Under the pieces are notes generated by a model. The model was given only the letters and a program-made list of their open reading frames with translations, ran no database searches and was not told the DNA's origin. A stretch of DNA of 64,000 nt from Trichomonas vaginalis G3 (taxonomy: Eukaryota; Parabasalia; Trichomonadida; Trichomonadidae): assembly GCF_026262505.1 (NCBI RefSeq), contig NC_067204.1, positions 10,511,797 through 10,575,796 of the forward strand, written 5' to 3'. The position numbers were made by a program, and so were the translations under genes. Shown here piece after piece: positions 28,533-39,081 of this stretch. Every line of letters begins with the position of its first letter. The first letter of the stretch is position 1.

Positions 28533-28704
28533 AAACGGATGACTGACGTTCCTCTTCCTGAATGCCTTCCAAAGCCAGAAGAACCGACAGCCCCAGCACC
28601 ACAACAGACTTACTAAGACTAAACACTTACATTTTTCAAGCTTGACTTTTTACAATTTGAACTTTGTTTGCGTAGATATGAATTCTGAAAGAAGTATGAG
28701 GGTC

Positions 28705-29511
28705 TTATATGACTTTGTACTTCTCCCATAGTTCATGTCTGTCAAACTTACCTGCCATGGACTCTTTCATAAGTTCCATGAAATCGTCGTCGGACAATCC
28801 GGGGAAAAGTATAATGTCAGTAAGTATTCTTTTAACATCCTTACTTAAACTCTTTGCTGTCTGTACACAAATGACAACTGAGATGTTAAAGTGTCTGAGC
28901 TTCTTAAGAATTCGACACATATCTTGTTCTCTATTCTTTAACAAAGGATGAGAGGCGAAATCATCTAAAATAAGAAGACATCTATGAGGGTATGTCTTCC
29001 AATCGTAAGATTGCAATTTCTTCGAAATGTATTCTATCTCTTTCTGTTTGTTTCTGAAGTGTTTCTTCTCTAATATTCTCTGCATTTCCTCATTTGGGTC
29101 TTTAAACTTCGAATTGACATACTCATTTATAGCATTATACTTCAAAACTCTTCTTTGGTACTTCTTTATCCAATCTAACAACTCAGTATCCTTTATACAT
29201 ACTAACTTAGACTTCTTTATAATATCTTTGAACGAATTGACGGTTTGGTCAAATTGACCAGAAGTCGAACAAATAACAACTAACTCATAGAATGGGTTCT
29301 TCTCATCTAGTTCTTGTTGTTGTGCAGCCATTTTAAGATAAGTGAAAGTCTTACCCGACCCAGGTGGTGCAATTAGACCTGTTATACCATTCTGAGCAAA
29401 TAAGAACTTGTCATGTATAGGCTTTATCTGAGCATTTTCTAACTTCCTCTTGTTCTTGTTTAAAACATTCTCAAATTTCTTGTCAATGTCAGCAAACTTT
29501 TTTTCTAACAT
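28705..29511 (-). pseudogene. FtsK/HerA-type packaging ATPase of element A (broken)
   Basis: ATG at 29511 (MLEKKFADIDKKFE...) begins the packaging ATPase. Walker A GLIAPPGSGKT lies at about residues 45-55 and Walker B RCLLILDDFA near residue 180. The block after it (ISVVICVQTAKSLSKDVKRI) corresponds to TVAILMQTWRFLALNIKRL in element B. The two ATPases share a common layout but are distant in sequence, supporting separate Maverick lineages. About one break. It is divergent from the gene at 29548. Confidence 0.82.
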
Positions 29512-29547
29512 ATTTTTAGAAAAATTAAAATTTTTATCTTTTAGAAA

Positions 29548-30000
29548 ATGTCTAGCGATTTCGCTATCTATATTCGAGACAAACTTTTTGACAGCAAAAC
29601 ATCTGTCGACCATAAAATCTTACATAGTGTAAACAAGAAAGGTGAATTTGTTCTAAAGTTCTGTTTCTGGGAATATGACAAGAACCATAAAACATTAAGC
29701 AGAGCAGTCTTAAAATTTGTCAATGACAGACTTGTTGACAGAGATGACACCGATTGGAAAGATGAAGTCCAACAAAAGTTCTTAGAATGCAAAGAAGACA
29801 CATGCGCTGTTCTTGAAGATGAAATAGAAAACAGAATAGAAGAGCTATTAAAGGACAAAGAACTTTTACATAAATATGGTTGCGCCAAATTTGACATAAC
29901 TCCACCAGAAAAGAAGAAGAGAGAAAAGAAAGAAAAGAAAGTAGAAGAAGAGAAGAAAGAACCTGAACCAGTTCCAGAGAAAAAGAAATTTGACATGTAA
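29548..30000 (+). CDS. hypothetical protein, family shared with 11967-12341 (element A)
   Basis: The frame encodes 150 residues from ATG 29548. The first 70 residues match the pattern of the element B protein at 11967-12341 (FAIYIRDKL, WEYDKNHKTLSRAVLKFVND). The C-terminus is a Lys/Glu-rich low-complexity tail (KKREKKEKKVEEEKKEPE). The longer tail distinguishes it from its relative. Function is unknown. Confidence 0.6.
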   Translation: MSSDFAIYIRDKLFDSKTSVDHKILHSVNKKGEFVLKFCFWEYDKNHKTLSRAVLKFVNDRLVDRDDTDWKDEVQQKFLECKEDTCAVLEDEIENRIEELLKDKELLHKYGCAKFDITPPEKKKREKKEKKVEEEKKEPEPVPEKKKFDM

Positions 30001-30016
30001 AAATAAAATTTTATTT

Positions 30017-30436
30017 TTAGAACATTTCTGGGTCAATGTCAATGTTCTCTTCCTCTTTAGGAGCAAACACTGGCTTAGACTCTAAAATCTTTTTACCCAA
30101 TTTACCTTGAACTTCAACTATCTTAGACTCATAATATTCATAGTCGTCTGCTTTCTTTGGTTCATAAGGTATAACAAGTTTGTATGCTTTGCCTTCTTTA
30201 AGGTTTGAGAACCTTCTGTCAAAACTTTCTTTGACTGTTAACAAACCTTCTATGTCTAAGTCTTCAAATTTCGCACCATTTTTAGTCACAATAGCAAACT
30301 TAACTGGTTCGATGTTCCAAACTTTGCTGAATGAAGACTTTTCAAAATGGTAGAAGTAAACATTCAAATATGTGAATGGGTCTAGTTCTTCTTTAAGTCC
30401 TGACATGTACTTGTTTACTGAGATGAATTTTGTCAT
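30017..30436 (-). CDS. hypothetical 139-aa protein (element A)
   Basis: ATG 30436 opens MTKFISVNKYMSGLKEELDP...; the protein is beta-rich in the middle (VKFAIVTKNGAKFEDLDIEG) and ends acidic (NIDIDPEMF). It lies downstream of the helicase gene on the same strand, 37 bases away, so it may be co-expressed and act in replication, for example as a single-strand-binding-like protein; that is a guess. Confidence 0.55.
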   Translation of the reverse strand: MTKFISVNKYMSGLKEELDPFTYLNVYFYHFEKSSFSKVWNIEPVKFAIVTKNGAKFEDLDIEGLLTVKESFDRRFSNLKEGKAYKLVIPYEPKKADDYEYYESKIVEVQGKLGKKILESKPVFAPKEEENIDIDPEMF

Positions 30437-30473
30437 CTTTTCTATCGGATAAAAAAAATATTTTTTTTAAAAT

Positions 30474-31709
30474 TTACTCAGAAAAATTTTTCTTTGTATA
30501 TACACCATTCTGTACGTCTAAAAGACTTTTGACATTTGCCAAGAATGTACGTTTAGACGCTGCCATATAACCATATTCTTGACAATATTGTTTATACGAA
30601 TCGTACAATGACCTTTCATCTAATGACACAAAGTCAGTTTCATCTATGAACAGTTCATATACACTCTTGTTTGCTTCTAACAATGTTTGTCTCTCTTCGG
30701 TATGTGGAATTTGTCTTGGATTGAACTTAGAAATATCTAATATCATGAAATATGAGAACAAGTGGTTGTAAAAGTCAGATGTCAAAGTTTCTGCTAAGTC
30801 GTCAAAATATTCTGTATCTTGCATATGAGAATCTGACGTTCTGACAACTACATATCTTCTGTCAGAACTTTCTAACTTCATCGGAACAGCATTGTTTGAA
30901 ACCATAATGAAGTTTGCAACATTTTCACAAACTCTTTGGTCTTTATACTTTCTTTCAACAACTCCAACTTTGTCTGTTATAAGACTCTTCAAAGCATCTG
31001 AGTTCAAAACTTTTGTTGTATCTATACTTTGAAGTTCATTGCAAACTATAAGTTTCATATTCTCTATTGAGGAGTTAAACTTGCCACAGATGTTTTCTAA
31101 GTTTGTCATATTCGGGTTCGAATAACCTTCTAACAGTTTGCACAAAATATCTGTAAAGAATGTGTTCTTACCAGTTCCTTGTTTTCCAATTATAATGAGA
31201 GCAGTTTCATTTTTAGCACTTGGATGTTGTAAGATGTTTGCAAACCAACATAAGATATACTCATAGACTCTTTCGTTTCCATTGCATATAATTTCTTTGA
31301 CATGGTCTAACCAAGCTTCTATAATATTTTCTTTCCATTCTACTTGTTCATATTTATATCCAGTGAAGATAGAATAGAAGTTTGGAGAAGGTGTATAGAA
31401 CTTTATACCTCGAACTGAAAAATCTTCTAACTTTGACAATAAGATATCCCAAGCATCTAACATCTTCATGCCAACTTGTACAACTTTTATTTTCTTAAGT
31501 TTCTGTCTACATTCTTGTTCTGAAACTATTGTTGCTTTAGGTTTGTTAAAGACTACATCCCATTCTTTCATAACATAACATTCTGGGGCAGAGTCGACAT
31601 AAATGACTAAACGTTTCAAATTCTCGACTGCTTTGTTATAGTCTCGAAATGGACACATATTTCTGAATGCTTGGAAGTCATAAAAATCTGAAACATCTAT
31701 TCTGTACAT
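30474..31709 (-). CDS. SF3 (D5-like) helicase of element A
   Basis: The frame encodes 411 residues from ATG 31709. Walker A IIIGKQGTGKNTFF lies near residue 173, a Walker B-like MKLIVCNELQ near 225, and the motif C/sensor stretch NFIMVSNNAVPMKLESSDRR with its arginines near 285. This is the superfamily 3 helicase pattern of D5-type primase-helicases of virophages, polinton-like viruses and large DNA viruses. A primase domain is not recognisable in the N-terminal 150 residues. It would unwind the element's DNA in replication. The frame is whole. Confidence 0.85.
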   Translation of the reverse strand: MYRIDVSDFYDFQAFRNMCPFRDYNKAVENLKRLVIYVDSAPECYVMKEWDVVFNKPKATIVSEQECRQKLKKIKVVQVGMKMLDAWDILLSKLEDFSVRGIKFYTPSPNFYSIFTGYKYEQVEWKENIIEAWLDHVKEIICNGNERVYEYILCWFANILQHPSAKNETALIIIGKQGTGKNTFFTDILCKLLEGYSNPNMTNLENICGKFNSSIENMKLIVCNELQSIDTTKVLNSDALKSLITDKVGVVERKYKDQRVCENVANFIMVSNNAVPMKLESSDRRYVVVRTSDSHMQDTEYFDDLAETLTSDFYNHLFSYFMILDISKFNPRQIPHTEERQTLLEANKSVYELFIDETDFVSLDERSLYDSYKQYCQEYGYMAASKRTFLANVKSLLDVQNGVYTKKNFSE

Positions 31710-31736
31710 TTTTATAAAAATAAAAAAATATTTTTT

Positions 31737-32533
31737 TTATTCTTGACTTTGTTGTTGCATTTGTTGCATTTGTTGTTCTTGAGCTATTTGTTGTTGAAGT
31801 TGTTCTTGTAATACAATACTTTCACCAGTTGCATCTTCCAATTCGAAACTTTCTGCCGTCATTGACAAATACATAGGACATAAAAGTTTTACAGGAACAA
31901 AGTTTGCGTCAACTAATGTCAACGTTATACTTGCCAAAGTGTTTGAGTTCACTAAGGTTGAAAATTCTGCATTCGAATGAACAATAGGCAAACCAGCAGA
32001 GAAAGTATTGTTTATACGCATAAGTATCTTTTGGTCATAATAGTTTCTGTCGACATTCGAATAACACTTTGAACCTAAGTTTTGAAACAATATATAAGAT
32101 TGGTGTCTTAATGTCAATGGAATAGACATTCCTTGTATGACACCTTTTCCTGTTATAGGAACTGTTGGTAGTAAAAACCAGAAATAAGTTTTGTATTATA
32201 GCTCATATCGTTTATAGTAAACTCAGTCGGACATCCAAACATAATGAAACCTGCTCTAGTTGCAGCACATGTTACACCCGTACTTAAAGTATTAAATAAG
32301 TCAACAAAACCTGTTGGTGGTATATCTGAGTAAGTATCTTCAAAGGAGTATTTTTTACCATTCACAACAATAAAGTCTTCTGGTGTCAAAAGAGCAAAAC
32401 AGGCTTTAGTCGTCATTGTGTTTAAGGTTAGTTTACAATATCGTCCTTGAGGACTTTGTAAGTTTGTTGTTATAGAATTATATGACTCAGGGTTTTTAGT
32501 CGTAATAGTATAAACCATTATATCTTCTGCCAT
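31737..32533 (-). pseudogene. jelly-roll-type minor capsid gene of element A (broken)
   Basis: Two adjacent coding pieces on the minus strand belong to one gene family: an upstream part (TPEDFIVVNGKKYSFEDTYS) and a downstream part (ITLTLVDANFVPVKLLCPMY) with a Gln-rich tail. The same arrangement occurs in the element B remnant at 5462-6241. A capsid or vertex role is inferred from the strand pattern and neighbours. About one break. Confidence 0.5.
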
Positions 32534-32753
32534 TTATATATATTTAAAAGTTTTTTCTGAAAGTGGAGAAGAACTTCATCTAAACTTTCACATGGCGTTT
32601 CTTGAAGTTCTCTGTCTAAGAAGTTCAAATATTTGTAAAGACATAGAACTTTCCTTTGTCTACACGAACAAACAAAACAGGGTCTTTCATATCGTTCAAA
32701 AGTGTGTAAAGTCCTTTACATGAAATAAAGTCTATATTATTTTTTTCAAACAT
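32534..32753 (-). pseudogene. small unknown gene remnant of element A
   Basis: ATG 32753 opens a minus-strand frame (MFEKNNIDFISCKGLYTLLN) and coding-like sequence continues to the neighbour's start. No family is recognised. About one break. Confidence 0.3.
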
Positions 32754-32840
32754 CTTTCAAGAAGTTTTGACATTTTTACTTAGCAAATAAATTTTAATGA
32801 AATGTTGTGGTCGTCAAATATTTTTATGACGTCTGGGAAA

Positions 32841-33359
32841 CTATACTTTTAAGTTCAACGTTTCACCTCCTTTCATAACGTATATCTTGTCAATGACATT
32901 ATATGAAACACCACAGCAACTAATGTCGGGTTCTATTTCTTTGATGTTTATATCGTCTGCCTCTGTCAAAAGTTTCAATAGTTCTTTCAAAACTTCATGA
33001 GGTGCAATGACATATGAGTTCACTTTTACAGGGTTGTGTTCGACCAAGTTTAACATTATACTTAAAGCTTGACAAATCTTCTCCTGAGTTTGAAGTTTGC
33101 CTTTCAGTTGTTGGTAGTCGTTTCGAATATCTGCAACAGAACTTAAGTCTCTGTTAACTTCAGGATATGTTGGTTCTTTTACAGGAACAATTGTTATACC
33201 ATCTTTGTCTTCGTATGGTTTCCCCACTTCAACATCTCTGTCTTTGACATTGACAACAACACTTTGACTGTTTGTTTGAGTTGGTGAATTTAACTTCACA
33301 TCTGCCACCGCCATTAAACCTTTTGAAACACTTACGCTTCTATTTTTCGGAAATGACAT
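32841..33359 (-). CDS. hypothetical 172-aa protein (element A)
   Basis: I choose ATG 33359 (MSFPKNRSVSVSKGLMAVAD) because the longer frame would overlap the divergent gene at 33378. A polar N-terminal half is followed by a helical segment (RNDYQQLKGKLQTQEKICQA) and a C-terminal domain with CCGVSYNVIDKIYVMKGG. It may form a coiled-coil oligomer. No family is recognised. Confidence 0.55.
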   Translation of the reverse strand: MSFPKNRSVSVSKGLMAVADVKLNSPTQTNSQSVVVNVKDRDVEVGKPYEDKDGITIVPVKEPTYPEVNRDLSSVADIRNDYQQLKGKLQTQEKICQALSIMLNLVEHNPVKVNSYVIAPHEVLKELLKLLTEADDINIKEIEPDISCCGVSYNVIDKIYVMKGGETLNLKV

Positions 33360-33377
33360 TTTACTTAGAATAAAAAG

Positions 33378-33730
33378 ATGGACGTATTCGAGTATCTCTT
33401 CGAATTGAAGCAGAACAAAGTTTACACACACAAACAATACAAATACATTGACAGAATAGTTCTTTATACAAACAATGGTAAATGTTATAGAATAGCAGTC
33501 TTTGCTGAACCTAAATATTTTCATAAAGCAAAGAAAGTTGGTATAACCGAGATGGTGAAAGTTCTTGAAGCAGACAAAATATAACTTCAAAACTTACAGA
33601 TATTTCTAAAGGAAAGTTTATAATACAATATTATGTCAAAACTGGCGTACTGTCAATATTTGACGGAGAGAAGTCAGTTCAAGAACAACTTACTGACCTG
33701 CTGCCAAAATCTGCTCGATGGAAGCTGTCG
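33378..33730 (+). pseudogene. unknown plus-strand gene of element A (broken)
   Basis: ATG 33378 opens MDVFEYLFELKQNKVYTHKQ and coding-like sequence extends up to the convergent major capsid remnant. No family is recognised. About one break. Confidence 0.35.
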
Positions 33731-35290
33731 TTATGCAATCTGAGGAGCCCCAGCAGGTTTCATCGAACGAATCTTCAAAAGAGCATCTTCCGTGAAAAGT
33801 GCTATTGGTTTTGTAAACTTCTTTGCTCTCAATTCATCTGGACCGTCTCTGTCACCAGTATATTGTATTTGAACTGTACCAACAGTTGAAATACCACCCA
33901 TAAAGTCTTCTGAGTCAGCAAATGGAATGCCAAGCCAAAAGTTTGAACGGTCTCCATTTGTATATTGAGTTTTTTGACCTCCTGTATGAGTCCATACTTT
34001 CACATATGGCATAATAGAACTTTGCATTTCAGGGTTAATGGTTGTTGTGAAGTTGTTGTTAAAGTTCATAGCATCTAATGTCAAGTTGTATGACCTCATA
34101 TCCTCAACTGTAGAATATTCTTCTCTTGGATAATATTTGCCATCTATGTTTATATGATATTTAATACCGGGGTTGTAGAAACAGAATAGTCATTTATAGT
34201 TCGTCTGAACAGTACAAATAGTATCTGCATGTTTCATTGCAGTTGTTAAAGCAATATCTGTTCTTGCACCTGCGGCTCCTGGATTTTGGTTTCCAACTTC
34301 ACCTGCAAAGTCTTTGACAGATATTTGGTGTATAGGGAACATAAGTGGAACTGCAATATATTTGCAGCTAAAGCATTTGAAATATCTGGTCCAACATATA
34401 GACTGCAAGTCTGCTTTCTATTCTCTTGCATTCAAATTTTTCGCATGTAAACTTAACTGGGTCCCAAGCAGTTCCAGCAGCATTGAAATAATAGTTTACT
34501 TCATTGTTGAAGTTTGAGAAACCAAAGTCTAAGTCAACTTTGTCTTTGCAAAATTCGGCGAATGACGTTTGATTTGTTCCCTTACGTCTGTAATAGTGAA
34601 TGGGTCTTGTGTTGGTGCAATGACTAAGTTATTTTTGCTTGGAGTAAGTTCGATAGAAATTTTTCCTGCCAGTTTGGCAAGTATCTTAAAAACCTGAAGA
34701 TGAGGAAAGATGACAAAGGAACTCTAAGTTTCAGTTTTACTTTAGTGCAGCATTTCCATCTGAACCAGAAAGGTTAACATAAACTCCTGGAACGTTAGGT
34801 CAAGTCTTCTTATTTTCTCAATATTTGCATACTGGTCTGTTTGTTCTCTAGCTTGTGGTTGTACTGAGTTTCTCAAAGCGAACCATTCATAGTTTGCCCA
34901 TGTTACTGTTTGAACTAAGTCAGAGTTAGAATATATCTTATATCCCATGAAAACTTCTGGAGCATATTGGTATCCGACATAGAAAATTCCATTGCAACCT
35001 TTCTTGTCAGACAACTTGGCAGAGGGTTTTATTTCAATGTCTTGTTCCACGTATAAGAATGAGTTGTCAATAGAAATAATATGAAACCTGTCGCAAGCAA
35101 TATCTACTGTTGTTGAAGAACCTTCTCCAAACTCACCTACGTTTCCATAAGAAACAGCAGTTGTATATTCGTAAGTTCCAGGAACTATTTCTGACCTTCT
35201 AATGGCATTGTCGCATTCGTTATACCATTGGGAAACATTTCCGTTCATGGCATCCAAAACTGTTGGCGTTATATTCTGAGCGGCGTACAT
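33731..35290 (-). pseudogene. major capsid protein gene of element A (broken)
   Basis: Minus-strand pieces beginning MYAAQNITPTVLDAMNGNVS and ending SFSRFSKDALL-like capsid sequence read as a double jelly-roll major capsid gene. Signs are the capsid-like N-terminus with YVEQDIEIKPSAKLSDKKG and GYQYAPEVFMGYKIYSNSDL, a middle piece with RYFKCFSC, and a C-terminal piece with FWLGIPFADSEDFMGGISTV. It corresponds in position and size to the capsid gene at 19798-21378 but is a distant relative. Several breaks (about four). Confidence 0.7.
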
Positions 35291-35322
35291 TTCATATGGG
35301 TAAAAATATAGAATAGTTGGAT

Positions 35323-35772
35323 TTATATGTCATAATAGAACCCACTCGGATCAAGCTTTACTTTCTTCCTGACTAAGTTTTTAACTGAATCTTTAACTCT
35401 TCTTTTTCCTTCATTGCCACTACTTTCACTAGATGAAGTTACTTCTTCACTACTTTCACTTTGTTCTACTCTTCTTCTTTGGTGTCGCTTTGGTAACTTG
35501 CCCTCTGCTTCAAGTTGTTGCATCTTTGCCTCATGTTCACCTAGTATGTTGTAAATTTCCCATGTCCTTTTTGCCTTTGGGCTCTGGTCGCCCATCTCAG
35601 GTAACCTATATCCTAGAAAGATTTTGTCATAGTTTGTATTTGAGTCTTCGCGTATTGTTTGCATGACTCTTTCCTGAGTTTCCGGTTCAAGCTCTTCAAA
35701 CAGAGCTTGTCCATATGGAATAAGCTCGTTTCCAAATATATGTTTTTGTAGCCATTCTGGTTTTCTTTCCAT
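35323..35772 (-). CDS. Ser/basic-tailed virion-like protein (element A)
   Basis: ATG 35772 encodes 149 residues: a Glu-rich helical N-terminus (LFEELEPETQERVMQTIRED), a linker with Ser/Glu repeats (SESSEEVTSSSESSGNEGK) and a basic C-terminus (VRKKVKLDPSGFYYDI). It lies directly upstream of the major capsid gene on the same strand. A scaffold or core role is plausible; no family is recognised. Confidence 0.55.
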   Translation of the reverse strand: MERKPEWLQKHIFGNELIPYGQALFEELEPETQERVMQTIREDSNTNYDKIFLGYRLPEMGDQSPKAKRTWEIYNILGEHEAKMQQLEAEGKLPKRHQRRRVEQSESSEEVTSSSESSGNEGKRRVKDSVKNLVRKKVKLDPSGFYYDI

Positions 35773-35773
35773 G

Positions 35774-38681
35774 TTACCAATAATATCTTTTGTGAATGGG
35801 AAAGCTTTTACCCAATGTTTTCAGTCTTGCGTCATTTATTTCTGTAGTTGGTTTTATTTTGTCAAGGAACATGTTTTTCAATACTAACATTTCATTTGGT
35901 ACTGTCCATTTGAGTTTTCTTAAATATTCATCCCTTCTCGGTTCATTGTCTGCAAAGTAAGTTTTTATGACATTTTTGTAAACTTTCGTTTGCAAGGTCA
36001 TGTACAATAGGTTCTCTTCCTTCTCTCTCCCTAACTTCTTTCTAAAACTCTTCACCAAAATATACCATCTTTATGGTTCTGTGTAGTTCTTTGAGATAAA
36101 TGTTCTAGAACGTCAGGTGTTATATTTCCATCAGCCATGTTCATTTCATACTGGTTCAAAATATCTGCATCTTTCATATCTTTCAATGGCATTAAAGCGC
36201 GCTGAAAATAACAGCTTATTCTGGTTCACCCATTCACTTCCATTGCGTCTACAACTTCTTGGAATTGAGGTTGTAAGTTTATATGAACCACCTATCCGGA
36301 TTAGCTTTATGACCCCATCTCATTGTAGTTCCATAGTCTGCAGAAACAAAAGTAGGTTTTTTCCATATTGGTTAGGTTCTGAATGAACTTTAAACAATGT
36401 TTCATTTCTATATGTTTTGTTGAAATTTAACCTTTTATTTTCACCGAGTTCAGCCAAAGATTGAACGTTATATGGTCGTAAAGTAAAAGGATTATTGTAT
36501 TTGCGTACATTTTCTTTCAGTACTTTCCATTCTATGCTGAATATTTTCATCTGATGTTGGAGTCTTTTGTATGTCGGCGAACATTTTTCGATATTCTTCT
36601 ACTATGTCAGCCGAATTTTTCTTAGACTCTTGGAAAGATTCCATATTCTCCGCATACACTTGTTGAGGGTCAAGATTTTTCGGCTGTTCCAAATCTTCAT
36701 CTAGTTCTGTGAAGTTAGTTTCCAAATGAGGGACTTGTTCGTTTCCTTCGGCTCTTCTAGCTGTTGTTGCTGAACTATTTCTTCCATGTCTGGTTGTATC
36801 TGAACTTCTTCCTGTTGGTTTCTTGTACCTCATCTGCTGGCATTTCATATATTCCGAGACCGTTTTTAACAAGTTCCCTATCTAAGTCATCCGGACTCAT
36901 AAAACCTTTCTTCTTTCGTTCCGTCTCTATTTTTTACTACGCGTTTCATGAAGAGAGTTGAATTATCATTTAGCTCTGACACCAAATATCTCGGAGTAAA
37001 TTCATTCATGTCATTTGGATGATATGCTATTAAATCATATCCCTTAGCGAGCTTGTATTTTCCAGGTTTGAAATTATATCCCATTTGGTGCTGACCATAA
37101 AGCTAAATAGGTTCGGGTCAGTATTTCCTTCCTTGAACTTTCAATAGCTTCTTTATATCTGTCACTAAAGTCAAGAGTATCTGGGTAACCATATTCTTCC
37201 TTAAGCATTTTTAAGAATTCTTGGTTTCCTTGTTCTCTACTTCTTTTATGTCCTTGCTCTGTTTGTGGTTGTTGTTGTGCTGGATTTTGAACTGTTGTTG
37301 TTTGTGCTGGTTTTGGTGTTGTGCAGGTTTTAACTGTTGGTTGCTGTGCAGGGTTTTTGAACTGTTGGTTGGTTGTGGTGTTTGTTGTGTGTTTGAACTG
37401 TTGGTTGTTGTGTTGGTTTTGGTGCATGCCTGTGTCTGTGTCCATGTGACGATGTAAATGTTTTAGGTAGTCCTGGTGCAGGTGCTTCTCTTGGAGGGTT
37501 TGGTGGTATATAAGTTCCACCAGCTGGCACATATGTTCCATCTGCAGCATAATGTCCTACCTGACTTTTCGTTCTTAAGAAAGCATTTACTAGGTCTGTT
37601 TTGGTCTGTTGTAACTCTTTTTCTTGACTTTCCACAACAGTTGCTCTAACGGCGTCATAGGCACTTTGAACTGCCTGTCTCGTTGCTGCATCTGTTATTT
37701 TCGTCATATTTTGTGCTACTTCTCTTAACTCTTTGTCGAAACCTTCAGACTTCAGTTTCTTTCCAGATGAGAAGTCGTTCACTAGTTTCACCTTACTATG
37801 AAGAGCTTCGAAGGCATTCTTAAAGTCAGCATTCATTAAAGCTTCATTTGAACTGTCTTCATCCGCTTGTATTTTTGTCCTTATTGACCCTATAAGTTGG
37901 GCTGCTTTAGCGTTGGCTTGGGCATCTAACCAGTCATTATTAGCTTTTATATATTCTGCGCTTTTCATTGCCTTTTGCATGGCTGCGTCGTTATTTTTAC
38001 TTTCTTGTGCTAAATTTTCATACTGTACGGTTTGGTTTTGCAACTGTAAAAGTTTTCTGCCTTTACATTTGCTTCAACTTCTTTTTTATACTCATCGCTA
38101 TCCATATATGTCTTCAGGGCTTTTTGTTTTATCTCTTCATCTTTCAGTACTTTATATTGAGTAGTATGGTTTTTCAAATTTATAACATCTTGTTCCATTT
38201 TTGCTACTTCTGCTGCTTTTTCTGACACTTTTTTCGCATATTCCTCTGTACTTAGTTCTTTCAGTTGTTCTTCTTTCTTCTTTTTCTCTACGTTTAACTC
38301 ATTGAGTTTCTTTGTGTGTCTGTCATATTCTAGTTTCTTTTCGTTTTCACTTATTTGTTTCTGTATGTCTATGTTTGACTTTTTGACATCTGTTATTTGA
38401 TTTTTGAGTGAACTCAAATTCATTTGACTTTGAGGGTTATAAGCTGTTCCGTCTGCAGCTCCACCATAGCCTGCCATTTTCGCTAAAAGTGCCGCTCTTA
38501 AACCCCCACTCTGTGCACCAATAACTCGGTTTAAAAGCATAGGGTTGCTTGACATTTGTTGCAACATAGTGGGGTCATTCATCATTTGTTGTTGCAACTG
38601 TTGTTGTGGTGTCAGTTTTACTATTGGATGTTTCAATGCTCCCTTCCTCTTACGTATATTCTTACGTAGCTTACGTGGCAT
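35774..38681 (-). pseudogene. large coiled-coil structural gene(s) of element A (broken)
   Basis: About 2.9 kb of minus-strand coding pieces starts at ATG 38681 with a basic, arginine-rich segment (MPRKLRKNIRKRKGALKHP), then a Gln/Met-rich part (TPQQQLQQQMMNDPTMLQQM), long charged coiled coil (KKEEQLKELSTEEYAKKVSE), a Pro/His/Gln-rich zone near 37300-37500, and a C-terminal domain near 36000. One long gene or two are possible. Large coiled-coil proteins of this sort are frequent in Trichomonas Mavericks; role unknown. About half a dozen breaks. Confidence 0.55.
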
Positions 38682-38955
38682 TTTAAGTGAAGTAAAAAAC
38701 GGCTTTTGACAGATGTTTATATGACACTTTTTGTTCAGCACAAAAAACTACTCGGTCAAAGTGTTGTCAGTTTTGTAAAATAACCGTCCTATCTCATTCT
38801 ATAAGGGGAAAAAGGCTTCTCAAAGTATACTTCCTTGGAACGCCTGTAACTTTTCCTGTAGCGACGATAGACCCTTACTTGTCCGGACAAAGTTATACTA
38901 TTTTGAGTGCTCTACAAAAAAGTCACCGGCTGGCTCGTCCTCAGAAATTTTTTAT

Positions 38956-39053
38956 GGGCTAGAGGGCGCAACGCGCCTGGAAGCCCTCCGAATATAAACT
39001 TCATTTATACTAAACATCTTCAGGGCTAGAGGGCGCAACGCGCCTGGAAGCCC
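38956..39053. repeat. two 31-bp GC-rich hairpin repeats at the right end of element A
   Basis: A 31-bp unit (38956-38986 and 39023-39053) contains GGCGCAACGCGCC, a perfect short hairpin, inside GGGCT...AGCCC arms. The second copy ends four bases before the presumed element terminus. Bases 38682-38955 hold no gene. The T run 39061-39081 follows. Confidence 0.85.
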
Positions 39054-39081
39054 CACTACCTTTTTTTTTTTTTTTTTTTTT

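Larger units (their letters stand above)
1..39057. mobile_element. Element A: outer Maverick/Polinton-like fossil, left end outside window
   Basis: This interval is the outer element; element B (1080-22774) is nested inside it, so A itself covers 1-1079 and 22775 to about 39057. Parts seen: a penton-like minor capsid gene split by B, KilA-N genes, a packaging ATPase, an SF3 helicase, a jelly-roll-like minor capsid gene, a major capsid gene and a large coiled-coil gene. The right end is placed at ...CCCCACT (39057), just before a 21-base T run, because Maverick termini usually read AG...CT; this is inference, since the left terminus is not in the window. The element is broken, with perhaps a dozen breaks, mostly in the capsid and coiled-coil genes. 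It must be older than B. No polymerase or integrase of A is visible. Confidence 0.8.

Noticed and set aside
28186-28626. Several overlapping open frames on both strands and a CRISPR-like look of the repeats
   Set aside because: The repeat unit lacks stops in most frames, so the frames are compositional. Units are contiguous with no unique spacers, so it is not a CRISPR array.
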